A stretch of DNA of 64,000 nt from Ancylostoma caninum (GCA_037903475.1 JBAJFG010000096.1:682001-746000); one strand, 5' to 3'. Shown: positions 26,301-36,917, counted from the first letter of the stretch. Numbers and translations: made by a program. The notes: generated by a model not told the origin, from the sequence alone.

Positions 26301-27414
26301 ATCAGCATGCGAATTTCTGTAAAAATCTCGAAACTGCCTTTTGATGTGGGACTCTGCCTTTGAGCAACAACACACTAGCATTATCCTCATTATGAACGGC
26401 AATTTGCACAATTTCTACACCAGTAGTGTTGTTTCCCCTGTAACCGTGATAGTCCTCGATTTGCAGGTGGACAAGCTACTCAATCTGGCGCTTGGACGCG
26501 AATTCTATGGGTCATGCCGTTGGTGTTCGTTGTGCTGAACACTCCGTTTTATGTAATTATGATGATTGAAGTATTCTGGCAAGTCGTCTACCACTCTCCC
26601 CCTGAATTCACTCACCGATCTCAGGTTTTTGTGGTAAGATTTGTTCAGCTTGGCCTTGTTCGTTGAAGCTTTTACACCACGAATTACTCGCAGATAAGTT
26701 AACGCAAATTACTTTCAGTTGGTCTATAATACCGCTCACTACTTATATTACATTAATACAGCTATCGATGTTTTGGTGTACGCTTTTTCAAGGTGAGCGT
26801 TTACAATCCTTTATTAGTGGACGGATAGTACAGGAAAATCACGAAAGACGCTAGAAATTGCCAAAAAAGACAACTCACTTAATTGCAGTGCGAATTTTCG
26901 AAAAACGGCAGTGATCGCATGGAAGAGAATATTATGTCCAGGGTATGCGGAGAAGAACAAACACAAGGTGAATTTACAAGTCCACTTACTTGCTCAAATT
27001 AGACCACGAATTACTGCAATACGTACATCCTTCGGTTTCTCTGTACATATGATCCCACCACATGTTTTCAATATTATTTCCAGAATTTTTGGTCAGCTCC
27101 AGTTATATTCCATTTTCATAACATGAATGCGGCAACAAACAGTCAAATTTTTGGTTAATCGTAGACAGAGGCATTGGATATTTGGAACGTCAAAAACAAG
27201 CAGCTGCTCAACCAGAACCAAGTCTGGGATTTTACCACCATCAAAATGCTCAAGCAATCCTGATTACGACTGTATACACATTTCCCTGCAAAAACACTGG
27301 AAAAAGACTTTTTGAATTTGTTCTTTCCAGAGAGTTCGAGGTGCCCTTTACGACAGCTACCACAAAGAGCTGCAGCATGCCGTGGCAACGGGACTATCCA
27401 TCGCTGGCACGTAA
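23348..27414 (+). CDS. Class A (rhodopsin-type) seven-transmembrane receptor, probably peptide-gated, orphan
   Basis: Ten exons join in phase: 23348-23476, 24247-24327, 24471-24608, 24813-24966, 25026-25154, 26467-26633, 26719-26792, 26889-26967, 27143-27271 and 27331-27414, giving 387 residues. Seen: an N-terminal NVT glycosylation site; LSGN in TM1 (26-29); an acidic residue in TM2; a cysteine before TM3 (79) and one in loop 2 (154) that could pair; ERY (103-105) followed by LAIAHP; a TM5 proline (177); WVMP then LNTPFY in TM6 (225-239); DVLVY (283-287) in place of NPxxY; and a helix-8 NFRKTA. These are class A receptor hallmarks, so it should sit in the plasma membrane and signal through a G protein; the ligand is unknown. 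TTTTCAG lies directly before the ATG, as for trans-splicing. The C-terminus is uncertain: an acceptor at 27083 would give a 75-base last exon ending at 27158 (341 residues). Exon 2 uses a TTTAAG acceptor, which is unusual. Confidence 0.88.
25155..26466 (+). other. Long receptor intron with two unassigned small ORFs
   Basis: This 1.3-kb intron separates the TM5 and TM6 exons. It holds two open stretches on the + strand, 25316-25516 (66 codons) and 26006-26269 (87 codons, with a GTACGT donor-like site near its end). Neither fits the flanking phase with a good acceptor, and neither is recognised. They may be chance, or exons used in a longer third intracellular loop. Confidence 0.4.
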
Positions 27415-28170
27415 CACGTTGGGACATGCTGCAACTCATCGTGATAGCTGTCTCAACGGATGTCTAGAACTATCCAAAATTGAGAAGTCAAAAACGTTTC
27501 TTTTAAAATGTAAATAACCCGAGCAGCACCCAGATTATATAGCCGGAAAAGTAGCAAAGGATGGGAGTTTCGCTCGACTGTAATTTTAATTTCTAATTAG
27601 AAAATAGTAACTGCACGCATTTCTGACATCACATATCATTATCGCATGAGGTTGTGCACCTATTTTTGTTTTCTAAGACGTGAACGAAAAATCGAGCCAT
27701 TTTTCGTGCTCTCACTCTCTGTTTGGTGTGCTTTTGAGAAGTTTTATTCCTAGAAGTTCCCAAACGTGAATGTACAACCACGATGAAAATCATTACGTAC
27801 CAATAGACAAGGCAAACTCGTTTTATACTATCTTTGAAGAACCCTTTGGCCTTTCATCGTTGGAAGATAAAAGGCAGAACATGTTATAAGTGCTATGAAC
27901 GTGGCTTTCGTTCTTACTTTCTTTATATCTGAGCTGAAACAACCACTGAAACTGTAGGCTTCTAATATTGTTAATAGAGCTGCCGCACAGATAGGCGGGG
28001 TAAGAGAACGTAAACGGAAACACTGGAAAACGCTAGGAATTTCTGTTGAAACTCGAATTGAAAACAGTTTTGGTCCCTGCTACCTGTCGTAAAAGTGTCA
28101 TTGTGGTGGAGCATTAACAACATTGTGTGACTGTCGAACTAATTTCCATTTCTACTGCAGCCTCACCTCA

Positions 28171-28578
28171 ATGGAGTTCACTCTTGCGGCAATTTCCGTC
28201 CTGTACGTTTTGATTATCTGTGTGTTTGTACTTTTCGCTTGATGAAAATGTTCCTTTTCCTGCCAATTTTTCTTTGCTTCATTTTGCTTATAACTGCCTT
28301 TCGGCCTCCTTTTCTCTCTTTTTTTTTCTCTTGCACTTCTTTATGTGGAGCGTTTTTCTTTTCAATTCTTTTTGCCTGGAGCGGTTGAGATTCATAACCT
28401 GTAGCTAGTGTTTGCCATTGTTTTGCAATGGTCCTCTCAAATCTCCGGGCTCAGACAAAGACAGCAATTCCTCGCTAAAGCGGTTCGCAGCAGGTAGATC
28501 TAGGTACGTACACATCTGATTACTTGCAGTTCAAGGCTATCAGAGGATGGCTTTGAAAGTCTAAAAAATTATCTATAG
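28171..28578 (+). CDS. Candidate small membrane peptide gene, three exons
   Basis: An ATG lies 10 bases after a TCTACTGCAG acceptor and opens with a hydrophobic stretch (MEFTLAAISVL). A second exon, 28405-28493, continues hydrophobic (LVFAIVLQW) and then turns basic and glutamine-rich. A third, 28530-28578, matches in phase 2 and ends at a TAG. The first donor is ambiguous: 28207 and 28228 are both in phase. With the second, the product is 64 residues with one or two membrane segments. The last intron is only 36 bases, short even for a nematode. The gene lies 0.75 kb after the receptor on the same strand. No family is recognised. Confidence 0.27.
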
Positions 28579-29529
28579 TTTGAAAAAAATGCTACGGGTC
28601 GGTCACGGTGGGGCATGGAAAACTGGGACATTATACTGCTCTCTTTAGGAAAATATATGAATCCTTATATACCAAGAAAGTTAATTTAGAAGTGAATTCA
28701 GAAGACTGTTAGCTCGTTTGCTTTTCTCTCAGTCGTTTTTTTTTTCACATCCTTTTACATAAAATATGATGGGATGTAAGCATTCCTTGTATAGAGATTT
28801 TGCTTTGGTTTGTGCATTGCACTGAGGACCATTCAAAAATAATCGTCAAAAATAATATCCGGACAAAATCGTTCTAATCAGTGTTCCTCTAATGTTCATA
28901 GCTGATGCTTAAGACCGGCCTCTGCCAGGGATGTGTGTAATAAATTTCTTGATTCCCGTAATTCGTAAATCGTAACTGAAGGCTTGGGTGTCACTACCAG
29001 TATCGGTCTCCTGTTTCCACCAAATTATTTCTGCAATGGTCTCGGAATTAAATTCAGGATGAGGTCATACATACTTTATCAAGACTATAGGCAAATCTAA
29101 GCTTATTTGCAAGTACTTTTCATGGGAGATCCAAATGTAATCAAACTATGCACAATTGCACCCTGACTGCAGTAGTTGTTAGCAACATACCTTCATTGCC
29201 CTTACTTGCGGTTTTTTACAGAATTTAGACCATTTTTCTGTAAAATCGTCAATCGTAAAAAAGAAGAGAAAAAGAAAAGTAAGAAGTGGCCGTAGGTCCT
29301 GGTTCGTAAATCGTAGATTGTTATTACGATTACGTACATCTCTGATCCCTACCAAGGATCCGAATTCAGCATCCTAACAATTGTACTTAATGCAAGATGG
29401 CCTTTACATGAATCCCAACCCTGGAAAATTTCTCATTTTCTGCTCCTCATACACAACTACTTTCCTGCTTCTCTCGGAAATTTCATTTTCGAGAACATTC
29501 TTAATCATTATGTCTGCTTCAATTTCAGC

Positions 29530-29616
29530 ATGAAAATATTCGCATTGATTTCTTTCTGCGTCATTTTGATTCTTCACTTCACTTGCCAACAGATGTTTGC
29601 TTCAGTCGTTCAGTGA
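29530..29616 (+). CDS. Possible short signal-peptide ORF
   Basis: TTCAATTTCAG, a good leader acceptor, stands one base before an ATG that encodes MKIFALISFCVILILHFTCQ, a textbook signal peptide, followed by only eight more residues. From about 29595 the +1 frame stays open to a TAG near 29690 and includes SEDYRKDLMLACERTF. A one-base shift would join the two parts into a small secreted peptide with cysteines. It lies opposite the last exon of the minus-strand gene at 29634-30782. It may be a broken peptide gene or chance. Confidence 0.25.
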   Translation: MKIFALISFCVILILHFTCQQMFASVVQ

Positions 29617-29633
29617 AGATTATCGCAAAGATC

Positions 29634-30782
29634 TTATGCTGGCCTGTGAAAGAACATTTCGCTCTGCTTCGGAGTCCGGGACAATACACTAGGCGAAGTA
29701 TATCCGTGATATGTCATAAATATGAACCAACCACCCAGGAAAGATAGGTTAGCTGACTGTAGTTCTTGGCAAAAATCTTCCCTAAATCTATTCTTAGAAG
29801 AAATAGTTGGGCAACAGAGCTCTTCCTAACCACTTACATCCTTCAAAACTTTGCAAATCAAATCTATGTGGAAACGCATTACTCCGGCTAATGTTTTGTC
29901 CCTGGGCTTCAGGGTGATGTTTTCATGTATTTCTGGGTGCATATTACACATATGAATATGCAGCACTGCCCGAGCAGTAGCTTTCATTTGCACCTGGATA
30001 GATCTGCATGAGAGACGAGAATGAGGAATGTTAATGTTCAGTGGTTTGTGAAAATGTTCTGATTTCATCAATCTCTCGCCTGTTTTTGTTCAATAGAGCT
30101 TTTTCCGTGGAACATTAGCACGAAGTTTGTAAGAAACTTATGTGGTTTTGTGGCTGTGTGGATTCGGAGCTACGGCCACCTGTTGGAAACGTCTCCATGA
30201 GTTTCCATATAGTCATGCAGTTCGCTGCAGTCTACAATATATGTAGAATAGCAAACTGAAACTGAAATGCTAAATTCAAATGCGTAGTAATAGCTAACGA
30301 TTTCATATCCTTCATTTCTTTTTACTACAAATTGAGTGACAAGCTTCTTCATATGTACATACCTGCTAGTGGCGGATGCAGAAAGTGGACGGGAGGGGGG
30401 GGGGGGGGCATGGAAAAAAGTGGGGTCTCCGCCGTTTTGGGGACAAGGGGATTATTTACATGAAAAAATCGTCCGAGAAGCGTTAGTTTTTAACGAGAAA
30501 AGGAGTCGTGAAAGCATACGTATGTGCTGGGGCGGTTGAGAGGTCTCGGAAAATTTCCAATATTTGGGCATGTTTTCGACATCGGCTTTGTTTCGTCTTC
30601 GAAGCTTTTTCTCCTTATTTGAACAGACTACTTCTAAAATAAAATCTATTTAAAGGCAGCAGCAAATTTTTGACCTCGAGATTTCGGCACAATTCGGGGT
30701 ACTTACGCGCGCTAAATACTGTCACAGTGCTGAAGCAGTCGAAACCCTCGAGATCCCTGTTTCCTAGAACCTCTGCACTCAT
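29634..30782 (-). CDS. Hypothetical four-exon protein, unrecognised
   Basis: Minus-strand exons 30707-30782, 30180-30255, 29838-30003 and 29634-29756 join in phases 1, 2 and 0 to give 146 residues. An acceptor at 29792 instead of 29756 would keep the frame and add 12 residues. Two donors are perfect GTAAGT, and acceptors GTTTCAG and TCATGCAG are strong. The start ATG lies about 55 bases after an acceptor-like TCCTACAG, consistent with a short 5' UTR. The product has a hydrophobic cysteine-bearing stretch near residues 16-35, an HIHMCNMHPE segment near 65-74 and no signal peptide. I do not recognise the family. The last exon overlaps small opposite-strand ORFs, so its end is the least certain part. 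Confidence 0.45.
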
Positions 30783-31599
30783 CGCTTTCGACTAAGTTGG
30801 GTGGGTTGCGTGACCTGTTCGTGACCTGTAGGATGAAAGAAGTCGACTGTGCTGTCTTTTTGTCAGCTATTTTGTTGGCGAAATCAGTTTTTGGCACTGT
30901 TCTGCAGCGTTCCTGGAGTTGATGTACAAGAACTTGTTCTTTTAAAAGGATACCCGGAACAGTCCAGGTATCGCACCAACACCGGCGAATTACGAAAACA
31001 TCTCAGAACTAGGAAAAATCTAAAATTGGACACTGGCGGAAATCAGCCATACTATTATAGTACTGACTGCAAAGCTCCTGGTTCCGCGACCCTAGGCTAT
31101 GTATTAAGGCGATTGCTATCTTTTTTGATCGTACTGGAACCTTAGCAGTCATTCATCATCCTAGAAAACATCCCAGTCATTTGAAAAACATCCCAGTCAC
31201 TTGATTGAAATTTCTATGAGTGCTGCCTTTAATTCTAATCAGATGCTATTCTATCTCAAGTATTCCTTGAGTACCGATTGTCAAGAACGGAATTGTTGGA
31301 ATTTTTGCCAATTCGTATTAGATTGGTGCATAATTAATGCGGCATTTTCGCAACTCCTTTTCTCGTCAAAAACAAATGCTTCTCGAAGGCTGTTTTTTCA
31401 TGCAAAAATGCTGTTTTTTCATGCAAATAATCCCCTTCTTTCATTTAGTAACGGTGCCATCAAAAATCGTATCCACCTTCACCATCTCATGCTCTACCAC
31501 TTTGGTAAAAGTCGGAATGCAGTGATTTCGCGATCTCATCGAATATTTGGCTGAAGAATAATCAGTAAAGCCAAGTAAAAAATATTAACATAGTTCAAG

Positions 31600-32092
31600 T
31601 AGGAAAGTACAATCCTACAGATGAAGAAGAAGAGCTCTACGATCAAGGTTCGACGAACTTTTGGCAGCCGTGAAAGGGAGGGGGTTCGACTGAAGAGATT
31701 CCTCAGAAAAGAGCTTGCTCGCTTTGTTACGGAAAATCGGTGGAAATCGAACAGTGTTCCTGTCTGAGGGTTCGTACGGACCAATGTAGCCAATCTCCAT
31801 GCTTCTCTGAGCCTCTTGGAAGGAAGAAACATGTTCGAATGGTCCATATTGAAGAGTTCGGACAGCATTACCGTTGACAAGCTTCGGTCCTTTTCCAGGC
31901 AGCCCAAAATTCCCGATGCTTAGAATTTGATGGCCAACCTCTTCTTTCTTCATCTGTGAAGCTCGTAGTTTACGAATATGAACAATCTTTTAACTTAGCT
32001 TTGCTGATTGGTCCATCTTTGTAGGGCTCGCTGAGGTCGTGGAATGACTGTGCTGCATTCCAACTTTTCTCGAAGTGATAGATCATAGTATG
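31600..32092 (-). pseudogene. Mariner transposase pseudogene (N-terminal half)
   Basis: Read across all three minus-strand frames, the segments run in mariner order. YHFEKSWNAAQSFHDLSE is the first helix-turn-helix. RRGWPSN corresponds to the usual SGRPSE linker. SLSTVMLSELFNMDHS and KRL..AW.LA correspond to the second helix-turn-helix. RFSVTKRASSFLRN precedes where the catalytic core should begin. At least two frameshifts separate them, and the catalytic aspartates are not found. The assignment rests on known mariner family features. Confidence 0.7.
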
Positions 32093-32136
32093 GCGGATAT
32101 GGATGCATCTTTCGATAGCACCTTTAACCTATAAAA

Positions 32137-32590
32137 CATAGGAACGCTTACGACACTTTTTTCAAAAATCTGGACGGCGCGCGTCGGCACCAAATTCAAA
32201 CGATAAGAATGCATCTGTAAGCAAGGTAGTGAAGAAGGGAGCTTGGAAATATAGGACACCATCTGATAGGGCGGAGGGCCTAGGCCACTACACATCTGAT
32301 AGTATCGATCCGGATGTCGATTTATCGATCGATTTTCCAGTTTAACACCAACCGGATCAGAATGAGCATACTAGGGCTTTTCATCACGCTGATCACGAAT
32401 CTGGCGGCCACTTTGCACGGTGTTGTCGTTGATTTATTGATTTTATTGATTTTTCGCAAATTGTGCTGCAGTTATGGCGGAACCATACCCGCAGGGGTTT
32501 TTCACCACGCTGATCACGAATCTGACAACCATTTTGCACGACACCTGCGCGTGAAATGTTCTTTTGTTAAGCCAATTACATGATCCTTGA
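32137..32590. repeat. Dispersed repeat family, copy inserted in the mariner remnant
   Basis: The region shares three ordered blocks with 21231-22080. The block around GATCACGAATCTG occurs twice here (about 32383 and 32509), so the copy has an internal tandem duplication of about 126 bases. Confidence 0.55.
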
Positions 32591-33017
32591 AGGCAACTTG
32601 TGTATGGGAATGATCATGGCGTGTATCAAAATGATCTTCTAAGATAACCAAAATGAAATTTAAAAAATGTCTAATATATTGAGTTCCAAGCCTACATTTC
32701 AATTAGCTTGACTAGCCAGTTTTAACATCAAGCAACTAGTAAGTAGAAAGAGAGGATTGTTTTCATGAAAAAAAAAACTATTTGAAAAGCTTGAATTTCC
32801 ATCGAGAGAAGAAGTCGCGGGAAAAAAAGCCGCATTATTCATGCGTCGACCTAATACATAAACCTCTTCAGTTTGAATTCCGATTCGAGCACAATTTTTG
32901 GATAGGCTATAGTTCTAGGCTTAATTTCTCTCAATATTTCTGAGCCACTAAGTATAATAGACCATTAGAATGCTCCTAGCACACTAACTGTTGTTATAGC
33001 AGACAAAAGACAAAAGC

Positions 33018-33617
33018 ATGGCTATCTTGGATGAGTACGATGATAAGGATCATCTGCGAAATATGCATCCTAGGAATTTCACCGCTGACAAGTGTGAACT
33101 GCATGATAGGCTCGTCATCCGTATCCACATAGGCACATCCAGTGAAGTAAATAAGCGTAGTTGAAGAATCGACTGAATTTTCATTTGTTCTAGGTACTGG
33201 TGACCGATCAGATGACGACCCGTGGCAGCTATCGTATGAGTGGTAATCAGAAGTGTATTCGTGAGAGTGAGCGATCCTCGCCAACACTGGTACGACAAGA
33301 CAGCGCTAAACCGTTAATGAACACCCAAGTCCAGTATGATTGTACGGACATATAAAAAAGCAGCAGCAATCCTGTTACCGGTCAGTGATTTGATTGGTAC
33401 GACTTCGATGCAGACGGCGGATCACCTCAGTGAGGAAATGAGCATACGCCACACGACATCACCTCTCACGCCTTTCTCTCCGACCTTATATTGTGGTTGT
33501 ATTTTTTCGCCTGTGCCATCAATGTTTGTATTTACAATGAACTGTTCGATTTTTGGATTGGTCTTTGTTAAACATCCACTAAGAGCTACAATTAGTAAGA
33601 GCCCAAATTATAAATAA
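33018..33617 (+). CDS. Candidate three-exon protein, unrecognised
   Basis: Exons 33018-33146, 33194-33289 and 33414-33617 join in phase 0 to give 142 residues. The ATG follows a TATAGCAG acceptor by 15 bases. Donors are GTAAAT and GTACGA; acceptors are TTGTTCTAG and CGATGCAG. The first exon is charged (DEYDDKDH), the second is Ser/Arg-rich, and the third carries a Thr/Ser-Pro cluster. The opposite strand also has a fairly natural open frame over the third exon, so even the strand of that part is not certain. No homolog is recognised. The gene lies between a mariner-type inverted repeat ending near 32862 and a degenerate tandem array starting near 33620. Confidence 0.3.
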
Positions 33618-33619
33618 CA

Positions 33620-34340
33620 AGACGGCATGCCCGGCTTCACTCGGATGTTTTACTACCCCGGCTATTTCACACTGTTGAGGACAATACATATTTTTGTGAT
33701 CAGTATGTTAACGAACCTGAGTAGCAGACCCCATTTCGCCACACCAGCAGCGAAAACGCAGTATAATTATTTGAGTAGGAACTTCATGGAAAGTGCTTGT
33801 CATGCCGTATGTGCTCAGTGTGTTCGGGGACCCCAGTATGTGTATTCCTACCCGTCCTTATGCATAAGCAAAAAAAAAACAATAAAACTATGTTCTCGTG
33901 TAGTGTGATTCTCATATCCGTGTTCGACGTATTCAAGAACCTCAGGTGGGACGTCTTCACCGACCCCAGCCAAATGGATTCATCGACATTAGTGAAAAAT
34001 CATTAATATCGATGAATCAATAAACAGTTCGGCGTATTCGGAAACCCCAATGGATACGTCCTCATCCATTTCTGGACGAAAATGATGAAAAAATAAACAA
34101 AATAGAAAAGCAATATGTTCGCTGAAAATGGTTATCATGTTCGCGTCCAGCGTATTGGAGATCCCCACTAGACATGTCCTCACCGCACCCTGAGCAAAAA
34201 TTATGAAGAATCAATGAAATCCCTGAGCGAAAGTGGCCGAAACCCGATAAAATCGATAAATCAATGATGTCGTTCAAAATGGTTGTCATATTCATAAAAT
34301 GAAATAGCCAACAATCAGTAAAATTCCCACCCAAGATTAT
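33620..34340. repeat. Degenerate tandem array, unit about 110-130 bases
   Basis: A motif of the form GTATTC.(A/G)GAACCCCA recurs near 33735, 33825, 33930, 34040 and 34155. It is followed by a (A/G)CGTC(T/C)TCA(C/T)C block and AATCAATGA-like stretches. TTCAAAATGGTTGTCATATT is the inverse of a block in the dispersed repeat family, so the array seems to derive from that family in reverse. ORFs in this span are shadows. Confidence 0.5.
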
Positions 34341-34649
34341 CGATTGTCATACCGGTGAAAAGTAGCCTATAACCTCCGCCGCGTCCTGGGGAACACACTT
34401 CGGCAGGAACTTGACTCAAGGCAAACAGGACTTCGTAAAAGATGAGGTGAGCAAAGAGGTCTTCGTAGCTGGGGCTTGGACCTTGATCGAAAAACCGCGC
34501 ACTCCTTTGCAGATAAGAGTAAAAAGGCAGATTGAACCAAGGAATTCTTCATCCATGATAATATTTCTAGACTTGTTTCGCCACACAGGTTTTTACAGAC
34601 AATTCTATTTGCCAACGTTTCGGCAACACGCCGTTTTCAAGGCACGAAA

Positions 34650-35651
34650 GCAGGTCAATTTTTATGAATTCCTGTTCTACACCATCAAGCACTTCCTCTG
34701 AACTGTGCATTCTACTCATTCGACCAAGAGGTAGAGAAGTTATCCGCGCCGCAATGCGAGATTGTCCCCAGCGGATGAGTGAGCATCACTCAGCATGAGT
34801 CTTCAATGACAATATTGTAGCTGGCGTTAGATAACTAGTTCGAACGGCATTAGATAACTAGTTCTCAATATGTGCTCATCACGGAGGCAACACATCGTAG
34901 AGCTCGCAGTGGTAGTAAAACTAGCGAATATCATAACAAACTTCCCCTATGCATACCCTTCATTTCGGATGAGATCAGTGACGCAACAAGGAAATTAACC
35001 CGAGCTCAACTAGAGGATGACGTCGTTCTTATCAACATCCTCAACGATAACATCGAACGACAGTTGGTCCGTAATAGACTATACGATAGATTTTTTATCA
35101 CAGAACACTGCGTCGCATGTCCATACGGTAAAATCAGGGACTGTGCTGAAATAGGGGTAGTTTAGCAAATAGAATGTTTAAGCTGCCATGCGACCTACAT
35201 TGGTGAGGGCGGACGATCTCTTCATGCACGATTGAATGAACACCTTTCAAGCAGAAGAAGGGAAAGTTTGATAAAGCCACTCGGAAAACGCAAACAACGC
35301 GAAGACCAGAGTGGAGACAATTTTGATGTAGCATGGACAATTCTGTCCTACGAACCAAAAATCTCGGCGAGGAAAGCTCTCGAAGCAATCTGGATTTCCG
35401 TGCGAAACCCCAAAATGAACAACAGAAATGAGCACATATCGATAACTAGTGATCTAGTGCCTTTTGTACGATTATGCGAGCTATAAGATTGTCGTCGAAG
35501 GCTCATGTTGATAGACGCTCACTTATCCGCTGGTGATAATCTCGCATTGCGGCGCGGATAACTTCTCCGCCTCTTGGTCGGATGAGTAGAATGCACAGTT
35601 CAGAGGAAGTGCTCGACGGTGTAGAACAGGAATTCATAAAAATTGACCTGC
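34650..35651 (+). mobile_element. Penelope-like element remnant in 135-bp inverted repeats
   Basis: Positions 34650-34784 are inverted at 35517-35651 with few differences. Between them is the C-terminal part of a Penelope-like polyprotein. Penelope-like elements carry terminal repeats in direct or inverted order, so the layout suits the family. The reverse transcriptase is absent. GCCAACGTTTCGGC just to the left (34610) is typical of such termini. Confidence 0.7.
34872..35486 (+). pseudogene. GIY-YIG endonuclease C-terminus of a Penelope-like element, one stop
   Basis: One frame runs 34872-35486 with a single in-frame TAG at 35163-35165. The upstream linker includes RQLVRNRLYDR and HCVACPYGK. 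After the stop come the nuclease motifs: TYIGEGGRSL, ARLNEHL, a conserved glutamate in ALEAIWI, and NNRNEH near the end. In Penelope-like retroelements this domain nicks DNA for target-primed insertion. Here the reverse transcriptase is missing and the stop inactivates the frame. Homologous to 62555-62944. Confidence 0.75.
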
Positions 35652-36662
35652 TTTTTTGCCAACCATTTTGAGCGGAATATCTATCCATCGGTTTTATTGA
35701 TTTTTCGGCATCCTTGCACACGGGTCGGTGAAAACGTGCCTCCTGGGATTTTTCGATACGCTGAACGTGCGGTAAGGTAAGCATTTTAGAAGGATTTATT
35801 TACCAGTCCAACAACTTCACTCCATTTTCTGAGGGAAAGGGAAAGGGGTGAAGAGGGGTTAAGCTGATCACCAAATGGTGAATAAAAGATTTTTTGGTTC
35901 AACAAGGATTTTTTGGTTTAACAACTGTTGACATCAGCTTTAAATGGCCGGGAGAAGTTGAACAGTCGAGCGAGGCCGGGTACACCGTCTAGTGTACATA
36001 TATGATGTGGCTCCTTCCTTTTGATGTATTCCTGCTGTCACTTAGCAATTCTACTATTAGACGCATCCTGCGGCGTCTTTTCACCTACCGAGCCGGCTGC
36101 TCAGCCTGCCGATGCCACGTCGTAGTCGTGATTGCAGGCAAAGTCAGAGACGCATTCCCTAAGCTACCCGACTATAGATCAGTGACGAACACAGGTGGGG
36201 GAGGAAAGGGAGTCCTGGGAAGAAAACTGAGGTCTCCGCTAATTTATGGAACATTTTATTGCGTAGACTTGTGGATTTCGGAAGTAATATTGCAAAAAAA
36301 AATCTTGAATTCATTTTTTAGAATTATTTGTCAAGAGGTAATAATGGAAATAATTAACCAGAAATAGGGAAGTTATTAGCCACTTCGAGAAGCGCTCTTG
36401 AAAGATTTGCTGATTTGAAGAAGTAGGGCGTGCATCCTTTGTCTCTGTGTTCACCACAGGTGTGTACTCCAGGAATAAGTTCAGCGAAAGTGTTAACCTA
36501 TAAAGTATCAGAATTTGGGTCCCATGAAAAAAAAAAACAAAGCACTAACATTACTCACCACCCTAAAGCTTAAAGGTTGTTGTTACATTTGTCACGATGT
36601 CTCTCTTTTAATAATTGATATATTTCCTTCTGTTGTGACTACTCATCGACTCAACTACGGAG
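35652..36662. other. No supported gene
   Basis: A 121-codon ORF (36002-36367) crosses a GC-richer block near 36060-36190. It has no splice support and no recognised domain. Confidence 0.4.
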
Positions 36663-36868
36663 CTCAATAACAATGAAATATTTATTGGTGCCATAGAGAT
36701 CATGTATTTCCGTATTCCGAAAAGATGGCTCGAAGAGTACCACAGCACAGAGATCAGCGTGAAATCAATTGTAAATGCTCCGCTTTCACGTTAGTAGAGG
36801 GAGGACATGGAATTGGGACCTTATGCGTGCATCAGCAATCAAGACATCTAGCATTAGAAGATAAATGA
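36663..36868 (+). CDS. Candidate terminal exons of an unrecognised gene
   Basis: Exon 36663-36770 (36 codons, with motifs IFIGAIEI and PKRWLEEYH) ends at a GTAAAT donor. It joins in phase 0 to 36836-36868, which follows a GTGCATCAG acceptor and ends in TGA. The upstream acceptor (ACGGAG) is poor and no start codon is seen, so any gene would begin further upstream. It may be a pseudogene fragment. Confidence 0.22.
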
Positions 36869-36917
36869 GATCATGAGTAAGGAAATAGCAATGAAGGGAC
36901 GCTTGTTCATTCGTTCA

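Larger units (their letters stand above)
31319..32862 (-). mobile_element. Decayed mariner element, interrupted by other repeats
   Basis: The left end reads TTAGATTGGTGCATAATT, close to the termini of the cecropia/Hsmar1 mariner group. The right end at about 32836-32862 is an imperfect inverse (GCATTATTCATGCGTCGACC). The transposase remnant lies on the minus strand at 31600-32092. Between 32130 and 32600 a copy of a dispersed repeat also seen near 21.2-22.1 kb has been inserted. The left 240 bases match a fragment at 12264-12470. The element cannot be active. Confidence 0.6.
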
